From Thiotrichales bacterium (GTDB lineage Bacteria > Pseudomonadota > Gammaproteobacteria > Thiomicrospirales > Thiomicrospiraceae): a stretch of DNA of 64,000 nucleotides. The notes beneath the pieces were generated by a model that made no database searches, was not told the DNA's origin, and worked only from the letters and a program-made list of their open reading frames with translations. The stretch is from contig JAFGXP010000028.1 in assembly GCA_016936535.1 (NCBI GenBank), positions 1 to 64,000 of the forward strand, written 5' to 3'. Position 1 is the first letter of the stretch. Each line of letters opens with the position of its first letter. Positions 44,902 through 54,637 of this stretch are shown here, piece by piece. The position numbers were made by a program, and so were the translations under genes.

Positions 44902-47650
44902 ACTGTGCCTCAAGGTTGGTGAGAGCGCTCTGATTCTCCGCCAGCTTTTCACGCTCTTTAATCACGACAGCTTCTGGGGCCTTAGCCACAAAACTATCGT
45001 TACTGAGTTTGGCGCTTACCCGAGCGATGTCGCCTTGTAATCGTTGAATCTCTTTACCCAAACGCGCCAGCTCGGCTTCTTTGTCGATCAGGCCGGCCAT
45101 TGGAATCAGAATTTGCATCTCGCCAACCAGTGCCACGGCCGATTCCGGCGCTTCTTGACCCGTTTGCAAAATCTCAATCGTGGCTAATTTGGCTAAACTC
45201 TGCAAGAAAATAAGGTTGTTATTTAACCAGCTTTGGTCTTGAGAGTTCAAGCCTGTCAGTAAAACAGGTAAACTTTTGCTTGGAGAGATGTCCATTTCAG
45301 AGCGAATTTTTCGCACGCCAATAATGAAGTTTTTCACCCATTCCAGTTCAGCGATTGCGGCCATATCGATTTTGTTGTCTTCAGCTTGTGGATAAGGCTG
45401 TAACATAATGGTATTGCCGTGTTTGCCAGCTAGAGGCGCTACCGCTTGCCAAGCTTCTTCAGTAATAAATGGCATAACTGGGTGTATTAAACGCAATAGC
45501 GCTTCTAGAACGCGAACCAAAGTCTGGCGCGTTCCACGTTTGGCCGCATCCGAAGAGTCCTTGGTCAGAATCGGTTTGGCGAGTTCTAGGTACCAATCGC
45601 AGTACTCGTTCCAAGTAAATTCATAAAGGGCATTGGCCGCCAAATCAAAACGGTAGCTATCAAAATGGCGCGAGACTTCTGTTTCCACTTGTTGCAAGCG
45701 TGAAATAATCCAGCGGTCGGCTAAGGAGAGCTCAATTGGTTGCGCAGCATCGACCCCAGTGTCAAAGCCTTCGGTGTTCATAAGAACATAGCGTGTAGCG
45801 TTCCAGATTTTGTTACAAAAGTTGCGATAACCCTCTGCACGCTGTAAATCAAAACGAATATCTCGACCCGTTGATGCCAGTGAGGCAAAGGTAAAGCGAA
45901 TGGCATCGGTACCGTGAGCTTCGATGCCCTCTGGGAATTGGCGGCGGGTGGCTTTATCGATTTTGGCCGCTTTTTCCGGTTGCATCATGCCGTAGGTTCG
46001 TTTGGCCACCAGTTCTTCTAGGTTAATGCCGTCAATCAAGTCGATTGGATCCAGTACGTTGCCTTTGGATTTTGACATTTTTTGCCCTTCACCATCGCGC
46101 ACGAGTCCGTGGACATACACCTGTTTAAAAGGCACTTCGCCCGTGAATTTCAAGGTCATCATAATCATTCGTGCGACCCAGAAAAAGATGATGTCAAAAC
46201 CGGTGACCAGAACAGAAGTGGGGTGGAACATTTCCAGTTCTTTGGTTTTTTCCGGCCAACCCAATGTTGAGAAAGTCCAGAGTGCGGAAGAGAACCAAGT
46301 GTCCAGCACATCGTTATCCTGTTTGAGCGTCACCGAGCTGGAGAGTTGGTGGGTTTCACGCACTTCGTTTTCTGAGCGGCCAACATAGACCTTGCCGGCA
46401 TCGTCATACCAGGCTGGAATACGATGGCCCCACCAGATTTGTCGAGAGATACACCAGTCTTGAATGTTATTCATCCATTCAAAGTAGGTGTTTTCCCAGT
46501 TTTTAGGCACAAACTCGATGTCGCCATTTTTCACCGCATCAATGGCGGGTTTGGCCAGTGCTTCAACAGCGACATACCATTGATCGGTTAGGAAGGGCTC
46601 GATTACCGAATGCGAACGGTCGCCTCGCGGTACCATCAGGGTGTGCGGTTTGATGCTGTCAAGTAAGCCAAGCGCGTCGAAATCAGCAACAATGTGCTTA
46701 CGAGCTTCATAGCGGTCCAAGCCACGGTATTTTTCCGGCGCTTCATCGTTAATCGCGGCATCCACGGTTAGGATGTTTAACATCGGCAGGTTATGGCGTT
46801 TACCGATTTCATAGTCATTGAAATCGTGCGCAGGAGTGATTTTCACACAGCCGGTTCCAAACGCTTTATCGACGTAGTCGTCGGCAATAATTGGAATTTC
46901 ACGACCGACGAGCGGCAGAGTGATGGTTTTGCCAATCAGGTGTTGATAACGTTCGTCTTCAGGATGTACCGCAACCGCTTGGTCGCCGAGCATGGTTTCT
47001 GGGCGAGTGGTCGCAACCGTTAGATGTCCGGAACCATCGCTTAGCGGATAGCGAAAGTGCCAAAGATTGCCTTGCTCTTCTTCAGAAATGACTTCTAAAT
47101 CGGAAACGGCAGTATGTAAAACGGGGTCCCAGTTGACTAACCGTTTACCACGATAAATCAAGCCTTCTTGATACAGCCGGACAAACACTTCTTTGACGGC
47201 ATTTGATAGGCCATCGTCCATGGTGAAACGTTCACGGCTCCAGTCGGGCGACGCGCCCATCCGGCGTAATTGCTGGGTAATGGTGCCGCCGGATTCTTCT
47301 TTCCACTCCCAGATTTTTTCAATAAACTGCTCGCGTCCTAAATCGTGACGGCTTAGGCCTTTTGCGGCTAATTGGCGCTCAACGACCATTTGCGTGGCGA
47401 TACCGGCGTGGTCTGTACCGGGTTGCCAAAGCGTGTTTTTACCGCGCATTCGGTTCAAACGAATCAGGGTGTCCATAATGGTGTCTTGAAATGCATGACC
47501 CATATGCAAAGAGCCGGTAACGTTCGGCGGGGGAATCATAATGCTGTAAGGGTCGGCCGAGCGGTTGTAGCTGGGCTTGAAATAACCTTGGTTTTCCCAG
47601 GTTTGGTACCACTTAGTTTCAATTGCGTTTGGGTCGAAATGCTTATCCAT
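44879..47650 (-). CDS. valS: Valyl-tRNA synthetase
   Basis: ValRS charges tRNA-Val and edits threonine. The 923-aa protein has the class I HIGH-type [14 protein letters not shown] near residue 40 and [14 protein letters not shown] in the KMSKS position. The intervening CP1 editing domain has [10 protein letters not shown]. The anticodon-binding domain is followed by a C-terminal coiled coil (about 855-920). A tRNA-Val gene is encoded elsewhere in the same window. Promoter upstream is good. Confidence 0.98.
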   Translation of the reverse strand: MDKHFDPNAIETKWYQTWENQGYFKPSYNRSADPYSIMIPPPNVTGSLHMGHAFQDTIMDTLIRLNRMRGKNTLWQPGTDHAGIATQMVVERQLAAKGLSRHDLGREQFIEKIWEWKEESGGTITQQLRRMGASPDWSRERFTMDDGLSNAVKEVFVRLYQEGLIYRGKRLVNWDPVLHTAVSDLEVISEEEQGNLWHFRYPLSDGSGHLTVATTRPETMLGDQAVAVHPEDERYQHLIGKTITLPLVGREIPIIADDYVDKAFGTGCVKITPAHDFNDYEIGKRHNLPMLNILTVDAAINDEAPEKYRGLDRYEARKHIVADFDALGLLDSIKPHTLMVPRGDRSHSVIEPFLTDQWYVAVEALAKPAIDAVKNGDIEFVPKNWENTYFEWMNNIQDWCISRQIWWGHRIPAWYDDAGKVYVGRSENEVRETHQLSSSVTLKQDNDVLDTWFSSALWTFSTLGWPEKTKELEMFHPTSVLVTGFDIIFFWVARMIMMTLKFTGEVPFKQVYVHGLVRDGEGQKMSKSKGNVLDPIDLIDGINLEELVAKRTYGMMQPEKAAKIDKATRRQFPEGIEAHGTDAIRFTFASLASTGRDIRFDLQRAEGYRNFCNKIWNATRYVLMNTEGFDTGVDAAQPIELSLADRWIISRLQQVETEVSRHFDSYRFDLAANALYEFTWNEYCDWYLELAKPILTKDSSDAAKRGTRQTLVRVLEALLRLIHPVMPFITEEAWQAVAPLAGKHGNTIMLQPYPQAEDNKIDMAAIAELEWVKNFIIGVRKIRSEMDISPSKSLPVLLTGLNSQDQSWLNNNLIFLQSLAKLATIEILQTGQEAPESAVALVGEMQILIPMAGLIDKEAELARLGKEIQRLQGDIARVSAKLSNDSFVAKAPEAVVIKEREKLAENQSALTNLEAQYDKISAL

Positions 47651-47696
47651 AAAAGCCTTAGTTCACTCAGTCAAGTTTGCAAAAAATAATCGCCAG

Positions 47697-47725
47697 ATTA
47701 TAACAACCCCTCATAGGCTTGTCAT
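47697..47725 (-). promoter_or_regulatory. Promoter of valS
   Basis: Minus-strand ATGACA (47720-47725) and TATAAT (47697-47702) are 17 bases apart. The -10 is perfect and the -35 has five of six matches. It is 47 bases upstream of the start codon. Confidence 0.7.
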
Positions 47726-47773
47726 AGCTAAGTGGCTGAAGAAGGCAAGTTGCGCGCTGAGCGCGCAGAGGAA

Positions 47774-48562
47774 TTAGAGATTGAGGGGTTGCAATACCGA
47801 GGCTTGGGTCTGTTCGCCTTGCGCTTGCAGACTTAAACGCGCATCGCTTTGCATCAGGATACGGGTTTGTTGCATCAGATTTTGCGCGTAGTCGCTTTCA
47901 TTCAATTGACTGAGAGAAGCCGGCGAATTGGCCGAGAGTGTTTCAAGACGACTTAAACTTTGACCAATGGTTTCTGCGAGCGTTTGTTGCTCAGAACTCA
48001 ATTGCGCCCGGCCTTGGTCAATGATTTGCAATGCCGAGCCGAGTGTTTGTAAAGTCTGTTCGGCGGCTTGAGGCGTTGCAATACTGTTTGGCTCCAATCC
48101 TAAAGTTTCCGTTGTGAAGCTGGATGGGGTGAGCGCACTTTGGTTACGACTATCTGCCAGTCTTTCTTGACCGACAGTTGTATCGGTTAGCCCATTGTTA
48201 TCCGCAGTTTGGTTCAGGGTGTTGAGTGTGGCGGCAAAAGTTTGATTAAGCGCGGCTGGCGTAAAATTAGTTGGATTCGCGCGCGCTTGTTCCGCGAGGC
48301 GAGTGATTTGTTCCAATCCGGAACGGATTTCCAAATTGACGGCCTCTGCGGTTTGTAGATTAGCGACTGAGCTCAGGGCATCGCGAATCTGACTGTCTTG
48401 GTTTAAGCGCAAACCCTCTGAGCGGTTTACGGTGATAGCGGGTTCTGTGCGGTCAAGGAGCCCCGAAGTTTCGCGATTAGGCGGCATTGCCGTCGCACGA
48501 TTGGGCTCCGCTAGGGGGGTGTAGGCGGCCAACAGGGAGGCATTATCTATGGAAATCGGCAT
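47774..48562 (-). CDS. Flagellin-like protein, 262 aa
   Basis: The C-terminal 90 residues have the layout of a flagellin D1-D0 end: a helix with LGSALQIIDQGRAQLSSEQQ, then LNESDYAQNLMQQTRILMQ and a final SLQAQGEQTQASVLQPLNL. Flagellins read like ADYATEVSNMTR and QANQVPQNVLSLL at these places. Residues about 75-125 resemble the N-terminal D1 helix (SGLEQITRLAEQA). The canonical flagellin N-terminus (like MAQVINTN) is missing and replaced by a Pro/Asn-rich segment. No flagellar genes are nearby. Not secretable filament flagellin without proof. Confidence 0.65.
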   Translation of the reverse strand: MPISIDNASLLAAYTPLAEPNRATAMPPNRETSGLLDRTEPAITVNRSEGLRLNQDSQIRDALSSVANLQTAEAVNLEIRSGLEQITRLAEQARANPTNFTPAALNQTFAATLNTLNQTADNNGLTDTTVGQERLADSRNQSALTPSSFTTETLGLEPNSIATPQAAEQTLQTLGSALQIIDQGRAQLSSEQQTLAETIGQSLSRLETLSANSPASLSQLNESDYAQNLMQQTRILMQSDARLSLQAQGEQTQASVLQPLNL

Positions 48563-48637
48563 GGTATGATCTCCTCTCTAAAAAGTTGAATTTATCTTAC
48601 GCTCTTTGCGTATAAGAAAAAAGAAAAAGGAGTGCAA

Positions 48638-49078
48638 ATGTCTTGTTGTTCAGGGGGTTACTGTAAGTTTGAATTTCCTCCGGGGCCACCATTGGTCGAT
48701 GATCCGGTCAGTAACTTGCAGGCAAAGTATCAGTTTTTGCCCTACGGAACCCTGTTGCAAGCAGGAGAGGTGGTGCGGATTTGGATGGAGTCTGGTAAGA
48801 CCGAGACGGTGCTGATTGACCAGAAAATTGCGCTGGAGGTTTCTCCGGGAGCGCTCAGGCCGTTAGGCTCGACCTTAGAGCCCATTCCATGGCAACTGGT
48901 GGCTTATGACTCGGGGTTGGATGCCGAGGAAATGCAGAATTGGTATGCCCATCCATTGCGCAATCCAAACGAAACTCCAGTGCTGTTGGTCTATGGCCAT
49001 CTGCTTAAACCGAAGCCCACCTGGAAAACGCGTTGGCTGAGCTTTTTATATCGAATGCGTACGCTAGGCTCCTCTTAA
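48638..49078 (+). CDS. Hypothetical protein with Cys-rich N-terminus, 146 aa
   Basis: I do not recognise the family. The protein starts MSCCSGGYCKFEFPPGPP, with cysteines at 3, 4 and 9 that could bind metal. A compact, mostly beta-predicted body follows and ends with a basic segment (WKTRWLSFLYRMR). There is no signal peptide. AAAGGAG six bases before the ATG supports the start; a GTG two codons upstream is possible. It is divergent from the flagellin-like gene with a 75-base gap. Confidence 0.65.
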   Translation: MSCCSGGYCKFEFPPGPPLVDDPVSNLQAKYQFLPYGTLLQAGEVVRIWMESGKTETVLIDQKIALEVSPGALRPLGSTLEPIPWQLVAYDSGLDAEEMQNWYAHPLRNPNETPVLLVYGHLLKPKPTWKTRWLSFLYRMRTLGSS

Positions 49079-49104
49079 GCGCGCTTTTCTTAAGCGCGCT
49101 TTGT
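49073..49104 (+). terminator. Self-complementary direct repeat after the Cys-rich gene
   Basis: CTTAAGCGCGCTTT occurs twice in tandem directly at the stop codon. Each copy contains the palindrome AAGCGCGCTT, so the two copies can pair with each other into a GC-rich hairpin. The T-run afterwards is short, so it is a weak terminator candidate. Confidence 0.4.
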
Positions 49105-49127
49105 TATCCTCTAAAAAGTGGAGGCAT

Positions 49128-49152
49128 AAAAAACCCCGCCGAGGCGGGGAAA
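49128..49152 (-). terminator. Terminator of glnK-amtB
   Basis: CCCCGCC and GGCGGGG form a seven-base-pair stem with a very short loop; on the minus strand it is followed by a run of T. It lies about 45 bases past the amtB stop. Confidence 0.8.
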
Positions 49153-49198
49153 TACGCTTACCGAGGAGCTGGGCAAACATCGTTGATTCAATTTAGGC

Positions 49199-50446
49199 TT
49201 ACTTAGTGAACTCTGGGTAAGCTTCCATTCCACATTCTGCTTGGTCAGCACCGTTGTACTCATCTTCTTCAGAGATACGGATGCCCATGACCGCTTTCAA
49301 AATTCCCCAGACAATCAAGCTTGTGATGAAGACCCAAGCAAAGATGACGGCGATACCAATTAATTGTGTGACCAAAGAAGCATCTGGGTTGGTGAATGTG
49401 ACCGCAATCAAACCAAAGATACCGACCACACCGTGGACCGAAATCGCACCAACTGGATCATCAATTTTAAAGAAACGGTCGATAATAAGGATGGCGAAGA
49501 CCACAATTACCCCACCTGCTAAACCAATTAATGCGGCCGCTAATGGACTTGGGGTTAAAGGCTCTGCCGTAATCGCTACCAAACCAGCAAGTGCGCCGTT
49601 TAGCATCATGGTTAAGTCGGCTTTTCCAAATTTTAGTTTAGAGACGACTAGAGCACCAATAACACCGGCTGCAGCAGCAAGGAGCGTGTTAACAAAGATG
49701 GCCGCCACTGCGTTTGCTTCACCTACGTTAGAGATTTTCAGCTCAGAACCACCGTTGAAGCCGAACCAACCCAACCATAGGATAAAAGTACCAAGGGTTG
49801 CTAAAGGCATATTTGAACCAGGGATGGCACGAGATTCGCCTTCTGCTGAGTATTTACCCTTACGAGCACCCAGTAACAAAACACCTGCTAGAGCGGCCGC
49901 TGCGCCTGCCATATGCACGATACCGGAACCTGCAAAATCCAAGAAGCCCATTTCATTCAAGAAACCGCCGCCCCATTTCCAGAAGCCTTGCATTGGGTAA
50001 ATAAAGGCGGTGAAAACGATAGCAAAAGCAAAGAAAGCCATAAGTTTCATCCGTTCAGCAACGGCACCGGAAACTACGGACATTGCAGTTGCAACAAACA
50101 CAACTTGGAAGAAGAAATCGGACATAGATGAGTAATAAGGTGCATCATCACCGCCCGCAACTACATCTGCCACAGCATTGTCGCCACCGATTAAGAAGCT
50201 GATGCCAGGGAAATAAGCAGAGACCGCTTCACCCGGATACATGATGTTGTAACCGACTAACATATACATCAAACACGCGATTGCAAATAAGCCAACGTTT
50301 TTTGCCAGAATTTCGGTGGTGTTTTTGGAGCGCACCATTCCCGCTTCAAGCATGGCAAAGCCGGCCGCCATCCACATAACTAAAGCCCCAGACATCAAAA
50401 AGTAAAAGGTGTCGAGGGCATAACTGAGTTCTAATATTTGTTCCAT
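49199..50446 (-). CDS. amtB: Ammonium transporter AmtB
   Basis: The 415-aa protein has eleven membrane helices and the Amt signatures DTFYFLMSGALVMWMAAGFAMLEAG (in part FLMSGALVMWMAAGFAMLEA) and DFAGSGIVHMAGAAAALAG with the first pore His. The second pore histidine is in ISVHGVVGIFG. It conducts ammonium across the inner membrane. The C-terminal tail (about 30 residues) would contact GlnK. It follows glnK by 20 bases and is cotranscribed with it. Confidence 0.96.
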   Translation of the reverse strand: MEQILELSYALDTFYFLMSGALVMWMAAGFAMLEAGMVRSKNTTEILAKNVGLFAIACLMYMLVGYNIMYPGEAVSAYFPGISFLIGGDNAVADVVAGGDDAPYYSSMSDFFFQVVFVATAMSVVSGAVAERMKLMAFFAFAIVFTAFIYPMQGFWKWGGGFLNEMGFLDFAGSGIVHMAGAAAALAGVLLLGARKGKYSAEGESRAIPGSNMPLATLGTFILWLGWFGFNGGSELKISNVGEANAVAAIFVNTLLAAAAGVIGALVVSKLKFGKADLTMMLNGALAGLVAITAEPLTPSPLAAALIGLAGGVIVVFAILIIDRFFKIDDPVGAISVHGVVGIFGLIAVTFTNPDASLVTQLIGIAVIFAWVFITSLIVWGILKAVMGIRISEEDEYNGADQAECGMEAYPEFTK

Positions 50447-50466
50447 TGTTGTTTCCCCTAGTTAAC

Positions 50467-50877
<411 letters not shown>

Positions 50878-51008
50878 TCAATTAAAAAAACCTTAAAAAT
50901 CATATTATTAGTGCCATTTTTTCGTGTTTTTTTTGGCTTTGAATGCTGTTTGTCGAGAGATTTGCTTTTAATTGGTGCAATCTTGATTTTTTCTGGTGCA
51001 TTCGCTCT

Positions 51009-51824
51009 ATGGCCGATTTCTTTCGTTTTTCTCCGTTTGGGGCCGCCTTACTGATTCAAATCAGTGTGCTGCTTGGTTTAGCGCTGTTTGCCGCCTGGCT
51101 TCCACAATGGATTGCCCCTCCTTATCCGGATTGGGCTTGGGTGATGGCTCAGTCTGGATTGGCATTGTTGTTGAGCATTTTGTGGCGTTTGCCTTGGTGG
51201 TGGTGGCCATTGCAATGTTTGTTGCCTGTATTCTTGTACTGGGCCTTATGGTTTGAGGTTGAACCCTTGCTGGGGTTGGTGCTGTTTATTCTGCTTTGGT
51301 TGCTGTTTGGAAATGTTTTTAAAGAGCGTGTGCCCCTGTATTTGACAAATGGTTTGACTCGTCAAGCCCTTGCACAACTGGCCAGTGAGCACGGTTACCG
51401 TCGTTTTATTGATTTAGGGTGTGGAACGGGTGAGAACGTGCATTTTATGGCGCAGCAACCGAGTATCGAGCTGGCGATGGGGGTCGAAACGGCTTGGCTG
51501 CCGTTTTGGTTGGCAAGATGGCGCAATCGAACCGGTCGCGGGCAAATAATGCATCAAGACTTGTGGCAGAGCGATTTACGTCAATTTGATTTGGTGTATG
51601 CTTTTTTATCCCCGCAGCCAATGCCACGGTTGTGGCATAAATTGCAACAAGAGCTGGCGGCGAATGCTTGCTTTGTCAGCAACAGTTTTGCCGTGCCAGA
51701 ACAGACACCCAGCGAAATTTGGGTCTTAGATGATCGACGTCAAACCCATTTATATTTGTATCGCATGGCTGACTTTAAAATAGCGTCTCAGCCAGGCCAG
51801 AAGGAAAAGCAAAATGAAGTATGA
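51009..51824 (+). CDS. Membrane-associated class I methyltransferase
   Basis: The chain first has four hydrophobic segments (within about residues 10-115 from the ATG at 51009). A SAM-binding Rossmann domain follows, with FIDLGCGTGENVHFMA (motif I) and FDLVYAFLSPQPMPRLW (motif IV region). The start is uncertain: an in-frame ATG at 50943 would add 22 residues, and neither has a clear ribosome-binding site. Its 3' end overlaps the glnE start by 11 bases. The substrate is unknown; linkage to glnE may be only translational. Confidence 0.75.
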   Translation: MADFFRFSPFGAALLIQISVLLGLALFAAWLPQWIAPPYPDWAWVMAQSGLALLLSILWRLPWWWWPLQCLLPVFLYWALWFEVEPLLGLVLFILLWLLFGNVFKERVPLYLTNGLTRQALAQLASEHGYRRFIDLGCGTGENVHFMAQQPSIELAMGVETAWLPFWLARWRNRTGRGQIMHQDLWQSDLRQFDLVYAFLSPQPMPRLWHKLQQELAANACFVSNSFAVPEQTPSEIWVLDDRRQTHLYLYRMADFKIASQPGQKEKQNEV

Positions 51825-54561
51825 GCTCGCCCAAATTCGCAACTGGAGCCTTTATTTAACGCGAGGTTTGGATCGTTACCCGCATTTATTAGAGACGCAG
51901 CCATGGCTTGAGGCTTATGAACCGCGGCAGCTTTTTGACCAGGTTTATCAAGCAGTGATAAGCAGCCCTGATGAAGCCACTCTTAAGCGCAATTTGCGTT
52001 TGCAACGTCATCAAGAAATGCTGCGCGTGGCGGTACGTGATTTAGGTGGCTTAGCGGAACTTGAAGAAAACTTACGGGATTTGTCTGATTTGGCCGATGC
52101 CTTGGTCAATGCCGCTTTAGATTGGCATTCTGCCAAATTGGTGCAACGTTACGGTGAGCCAATTGGTGAAGAGAGTGGATTGCCCCAAAAGTTGTTGGTA
52201 ATTGGTATGGGGAAGCTTGGCGGGCAGGAATTAAATTTCTCTTCTGATATTGATTTGATTTTCGCTTATCCAGAGCGCGGTGAAACCAATGGGGCGAGAT
52301 CCGTTTCCAACGAAGAGTTTTTTGTACGCCTTGGGCAAGCGATGAATAAATCGCTGGTTGAGGTGAATGACGAAGGATTTGTGTATCGAGTGGATATGCG
52401 CTTGCGGCCTTTTGGTGATGCCGGAACGCTCGCGGTGAGTTTTGCGGCGTTGGAGCACTATTATGAGGTACACGGCCGCGCATGGGAGCGTTATGCTTTG
52501 GTGAAGGCGCGAATTATGGCGGGTGACCGCCAGGCCGCGCAGGATTTATTTGATTTGTTACGCCCCTTTGTTTACCGGCGTTATGTGGATTTTACCGCCA
52601 TGGATTCTTTGCGCGATTTAAAGCGAATGATTCGGGATCAGGTCAATAAAAAGGGAATGCAAGCCAATTTAAAGCTCGGGCCAGGTGGCATTCGCGAAAT
52701 TGAGTTTATTGTGCAAGCGTTTCAGTTGGTGCATGGTGGGCGGGATCGTGCTCTGCAAGGGCGGCAGTTGCTGCCAATGTTGGCCTTGTTGGAGGAGCGT
52801 GGTTTTATTGAGGCGTCAATTCGTCAGGGCTTGGAGAAGGCTTATCGCTTTTTGCGGCGAGCGGAAAATCGGGTGCAGATGTGGGCGGATATGCAAACCC
52901 ATGATTTGCCAGACAACCCGCAGCAACAACAATTTTTGGCCGAATCGATGGGGTTTGCCGATTATGCCTCCTTTCAAACACAGTTAGCGGAGCATCGAGC
53001 TTTTGTAGAACAGCAGTTTTTTGAAGTGTTTGCCGAGACTCAGGCGCAGAACGCGGCGCAGCCCGATGTTTTGGAGGTGCTGTGGCGCAGTGATTTCGAT
53101 CAGCCTGAGTTGTTGCTTGAGCTGAATTTAACGCCATCACGGATTGAGGAGGTCTTGCGTTTGTTGAAGGGCTTAAAGCAATCTCGCAGTTTGCAAGTGC
53201 TCACTAAGGAAGCTCAAGATCGTCTGAATATTGTTATGCCGCGCCTGTTGCGGGAAGCGCTTAAGCCGCAATACGATGAGGTGGCATTGGCTCGGGTTTT
53301 GGCGGTCATTGAAGCGATTGCGCGGCGCAGCGTTTATTTGGTGTTGCTCAAAGAGAATCCGCAAGCCTTGCAAAACCTGATTAAGCTTTGCCATGTCAGC
53401 GCTTGGTTAAGCGATATGTTAGTCAAATATCCGGCTTTGCTGGACCAATTGATTGATGAGCGTAGTTTGTATGCGCCTTTGCACGCCCAAGCGTTGTTGG
53501 CCGAGGCGTGGCAGTTATTGGAGCAAGCGGATTTGGATGAAGAGCGTTTTATGCAGGATTTGCGCCAGTGGCGACATGCTCAAGTCTTTAAGGTAGCGGC
53601 CGCGGATGTCACTGGCAATGTACCAATTATGAAGGTCAGTGACTATTTAACCTGGATTGCCGAAGCGGCTCTAAAGGTAACGGTCGAGTTTGCATGGCGC
53701 TGGATGCAGCATAAAAATGGGTTACCGGGCGGCTTAAGTTCGGGAGCGGCAAATCCGATGCTGGTTCTGGGGTACGGCAAGTTGGGCGGAATCGAGTTGG
53801 GTTACGGTTCGGATTTGGATGTGGTGATGCTTTATCACGGTGCGCAACCCAGTGGTCAAGCGCTCTCTAAGCAAGGTAAGGCGTTGGATAATGCTCTGTA
53901 CTTTATTCGGATGGGGCAAAAAGTGGTCTCTCTCATTACCACCTTAATGCCAGCCGGAGTTTTGTATGAGTTGGATACGCGGCTGCGACCCAATGGTGCT
54001 TCGGGGATGATGGTGGTTGGGTTTGAGGAGTTTTGTCATTACATTACGGATAAGGCTTGGACATGGGAGCATCAGGCCCTGGTGCGAGCGCGTGCGGTGG
54101 TGGCTAATCCGCAAGCAGAGCAGGCGTTTGAGAATTTTAAACGGCAGTTTATTTGCCAAGCACGTGTTCTCTCTTCTCTGCGTTTTGAAGTGGTTGAGAT
54201 GCGTCAGAAAATGCAAAACAGTTTGGATACCTCAAATGAGGCTTGGTTTGATCTCAAGCAGGGCGCAGGGGGCATTGTCGATATTGAATTTATGATGCAG
54301 TACTTGGTGCTCGGCTATGCGCAGACCTACCCTGATTTGGTCGAGTTTAGTGACAATATGCGCATTTTGGAAAAGGTCGCACAGCATCAATTATTGGCGC
54401 AGGTTCAGGTTGAGGGGTTGATGAATGCTTATCAGGTTTATCGTTCAAAGTATCATCGCTTATCGTTGCAAAACGAGAAGCCTTTGGTTGCGCAAAGCTG
54501 TTATGAAGCTGAACGCACATTGGTCAGTGCCGTTTGGCAACAGTTGATGCTGCAAGATTAG
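51814..54561 (+). CDS. glnE: Glutamine synthetase adenylyltransferase/deadenylase GlnE
   Basis: GlnE adds AMP to or removes it from glutamine synthetase in response to PII and glutamine. The 915-aa protein is bipartite. The N-terminal deadenylase half has GMGKLGGQELNFSSDIDLIF, and the C-terminal adenylyltransferase half has GYGKLGGIELGYGSDLDVV. Both are nucleotidyltransferase GS...DxD sites. GPGGIREIEFIVQ and GAGGIVDIEFMMQ are the paired GlnE motifs. AGAAGGA precedes the ATG. Its target gene glnA is convergent just downstream. Confidence 0.97.
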   Translation: MKYELAQIRNWSLYLTRGLDRYPHLLETQPWLEAYEPRQLFDQVYQAVISSPDEATLKRNLRLQRHQEMLRVAVRDLGGLAELEENLRDLSDLADALVNAALDWHSAKLVQRYGEPIGEESGLPQKLLVIGMGKLGGQELNFSSDIDLIFAYPERGETNGARSVSNEEFFVRLGQAMNKSLVEVNDEGFVYRVDMRLRPFGDAGTLAVSFAALEHYYEVHGRAWERYALVKARIMAGDRQAAQDLFDLLRPFVYRRYVDFTAMDSLRDLKRMIRDQVNKKGMQANLKLGPGGIREIEFIVQAFQLVHGGRDRALQGRQLLPMLALLEERGFIEASIRQGLEKAYRFLRRAENRVQMWADMQTHDLPDNPQQQQFLAESMGFADYASFQTQLAEHRAFVEQQFFEVFAETQAQNAAQPDVLEVLWRSDFDQPELLLELNLTPSRIEEVLRLLKGLKQSRSLQVLTKEAQDRLNIVMPRLLREALKPQYDEVALARVLAVIEAIARRSVYLVLLKENPQALQNLIKLCHVSAWLSDMLVKYPALLDQLIDERSLYAPLHAQALLAEAWQLLEQADLDEERFMQDLRQWRHAQVFKVAAADVTGNVPIMKVSDYLTWIAEAALKVTVEFAWRWMQHKNGLPGGLSSGAANPMLVLGYGKLGGIELGYGSDLDVVMLYHGAQPSGQALSKQGKALDNALYFIRMGQKVVSLITTLMPAGVLYELDTRLRPNGASGMMVVGFEEFCHYITDKAWTWEHQALVRARAVVANPQAEQAFENFKRQFICQARVLSSLRFEVVEMRQKMQNSLDTSNEAWFDLKQGAGGIVDIEFMMQYLVLGYAQTYPDLVEFSDNMRILEKVAQHQLLAQVQVEGLMNAYQVYRSKYHRLSLQNEKPLVAQSCYEAERTLVSAVWQQLMLQD

Positions 54562-54586
54562 GGCAAGAAACGCATAAAAAAGGCAT

Positions 54587-54614
54587 AAAAAAACCGGGTT
54601 TCCCCGGTTTTTTT
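54587..54614. terminator. Bidirectional terminator between glnE and glnA
   Basis: AAAAAAACCGGG and CCCGGTTTTTTT pair around a four-base loop. With A and T tracts on both sides it can end both convergent transcripts. Confidence 0.9.
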
Positions 54615-54637
54615 AGACACTCTATAAACGGTAAGGC

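Noticed and set aside
49254..50000. Long plus-strand open frame (248 codons) opposite amtB
   Set aside because: It is antisense to a well-conserved ammonium transporter, its composition mirrors the helices on the other strand, and it has no ribosome-binding site.
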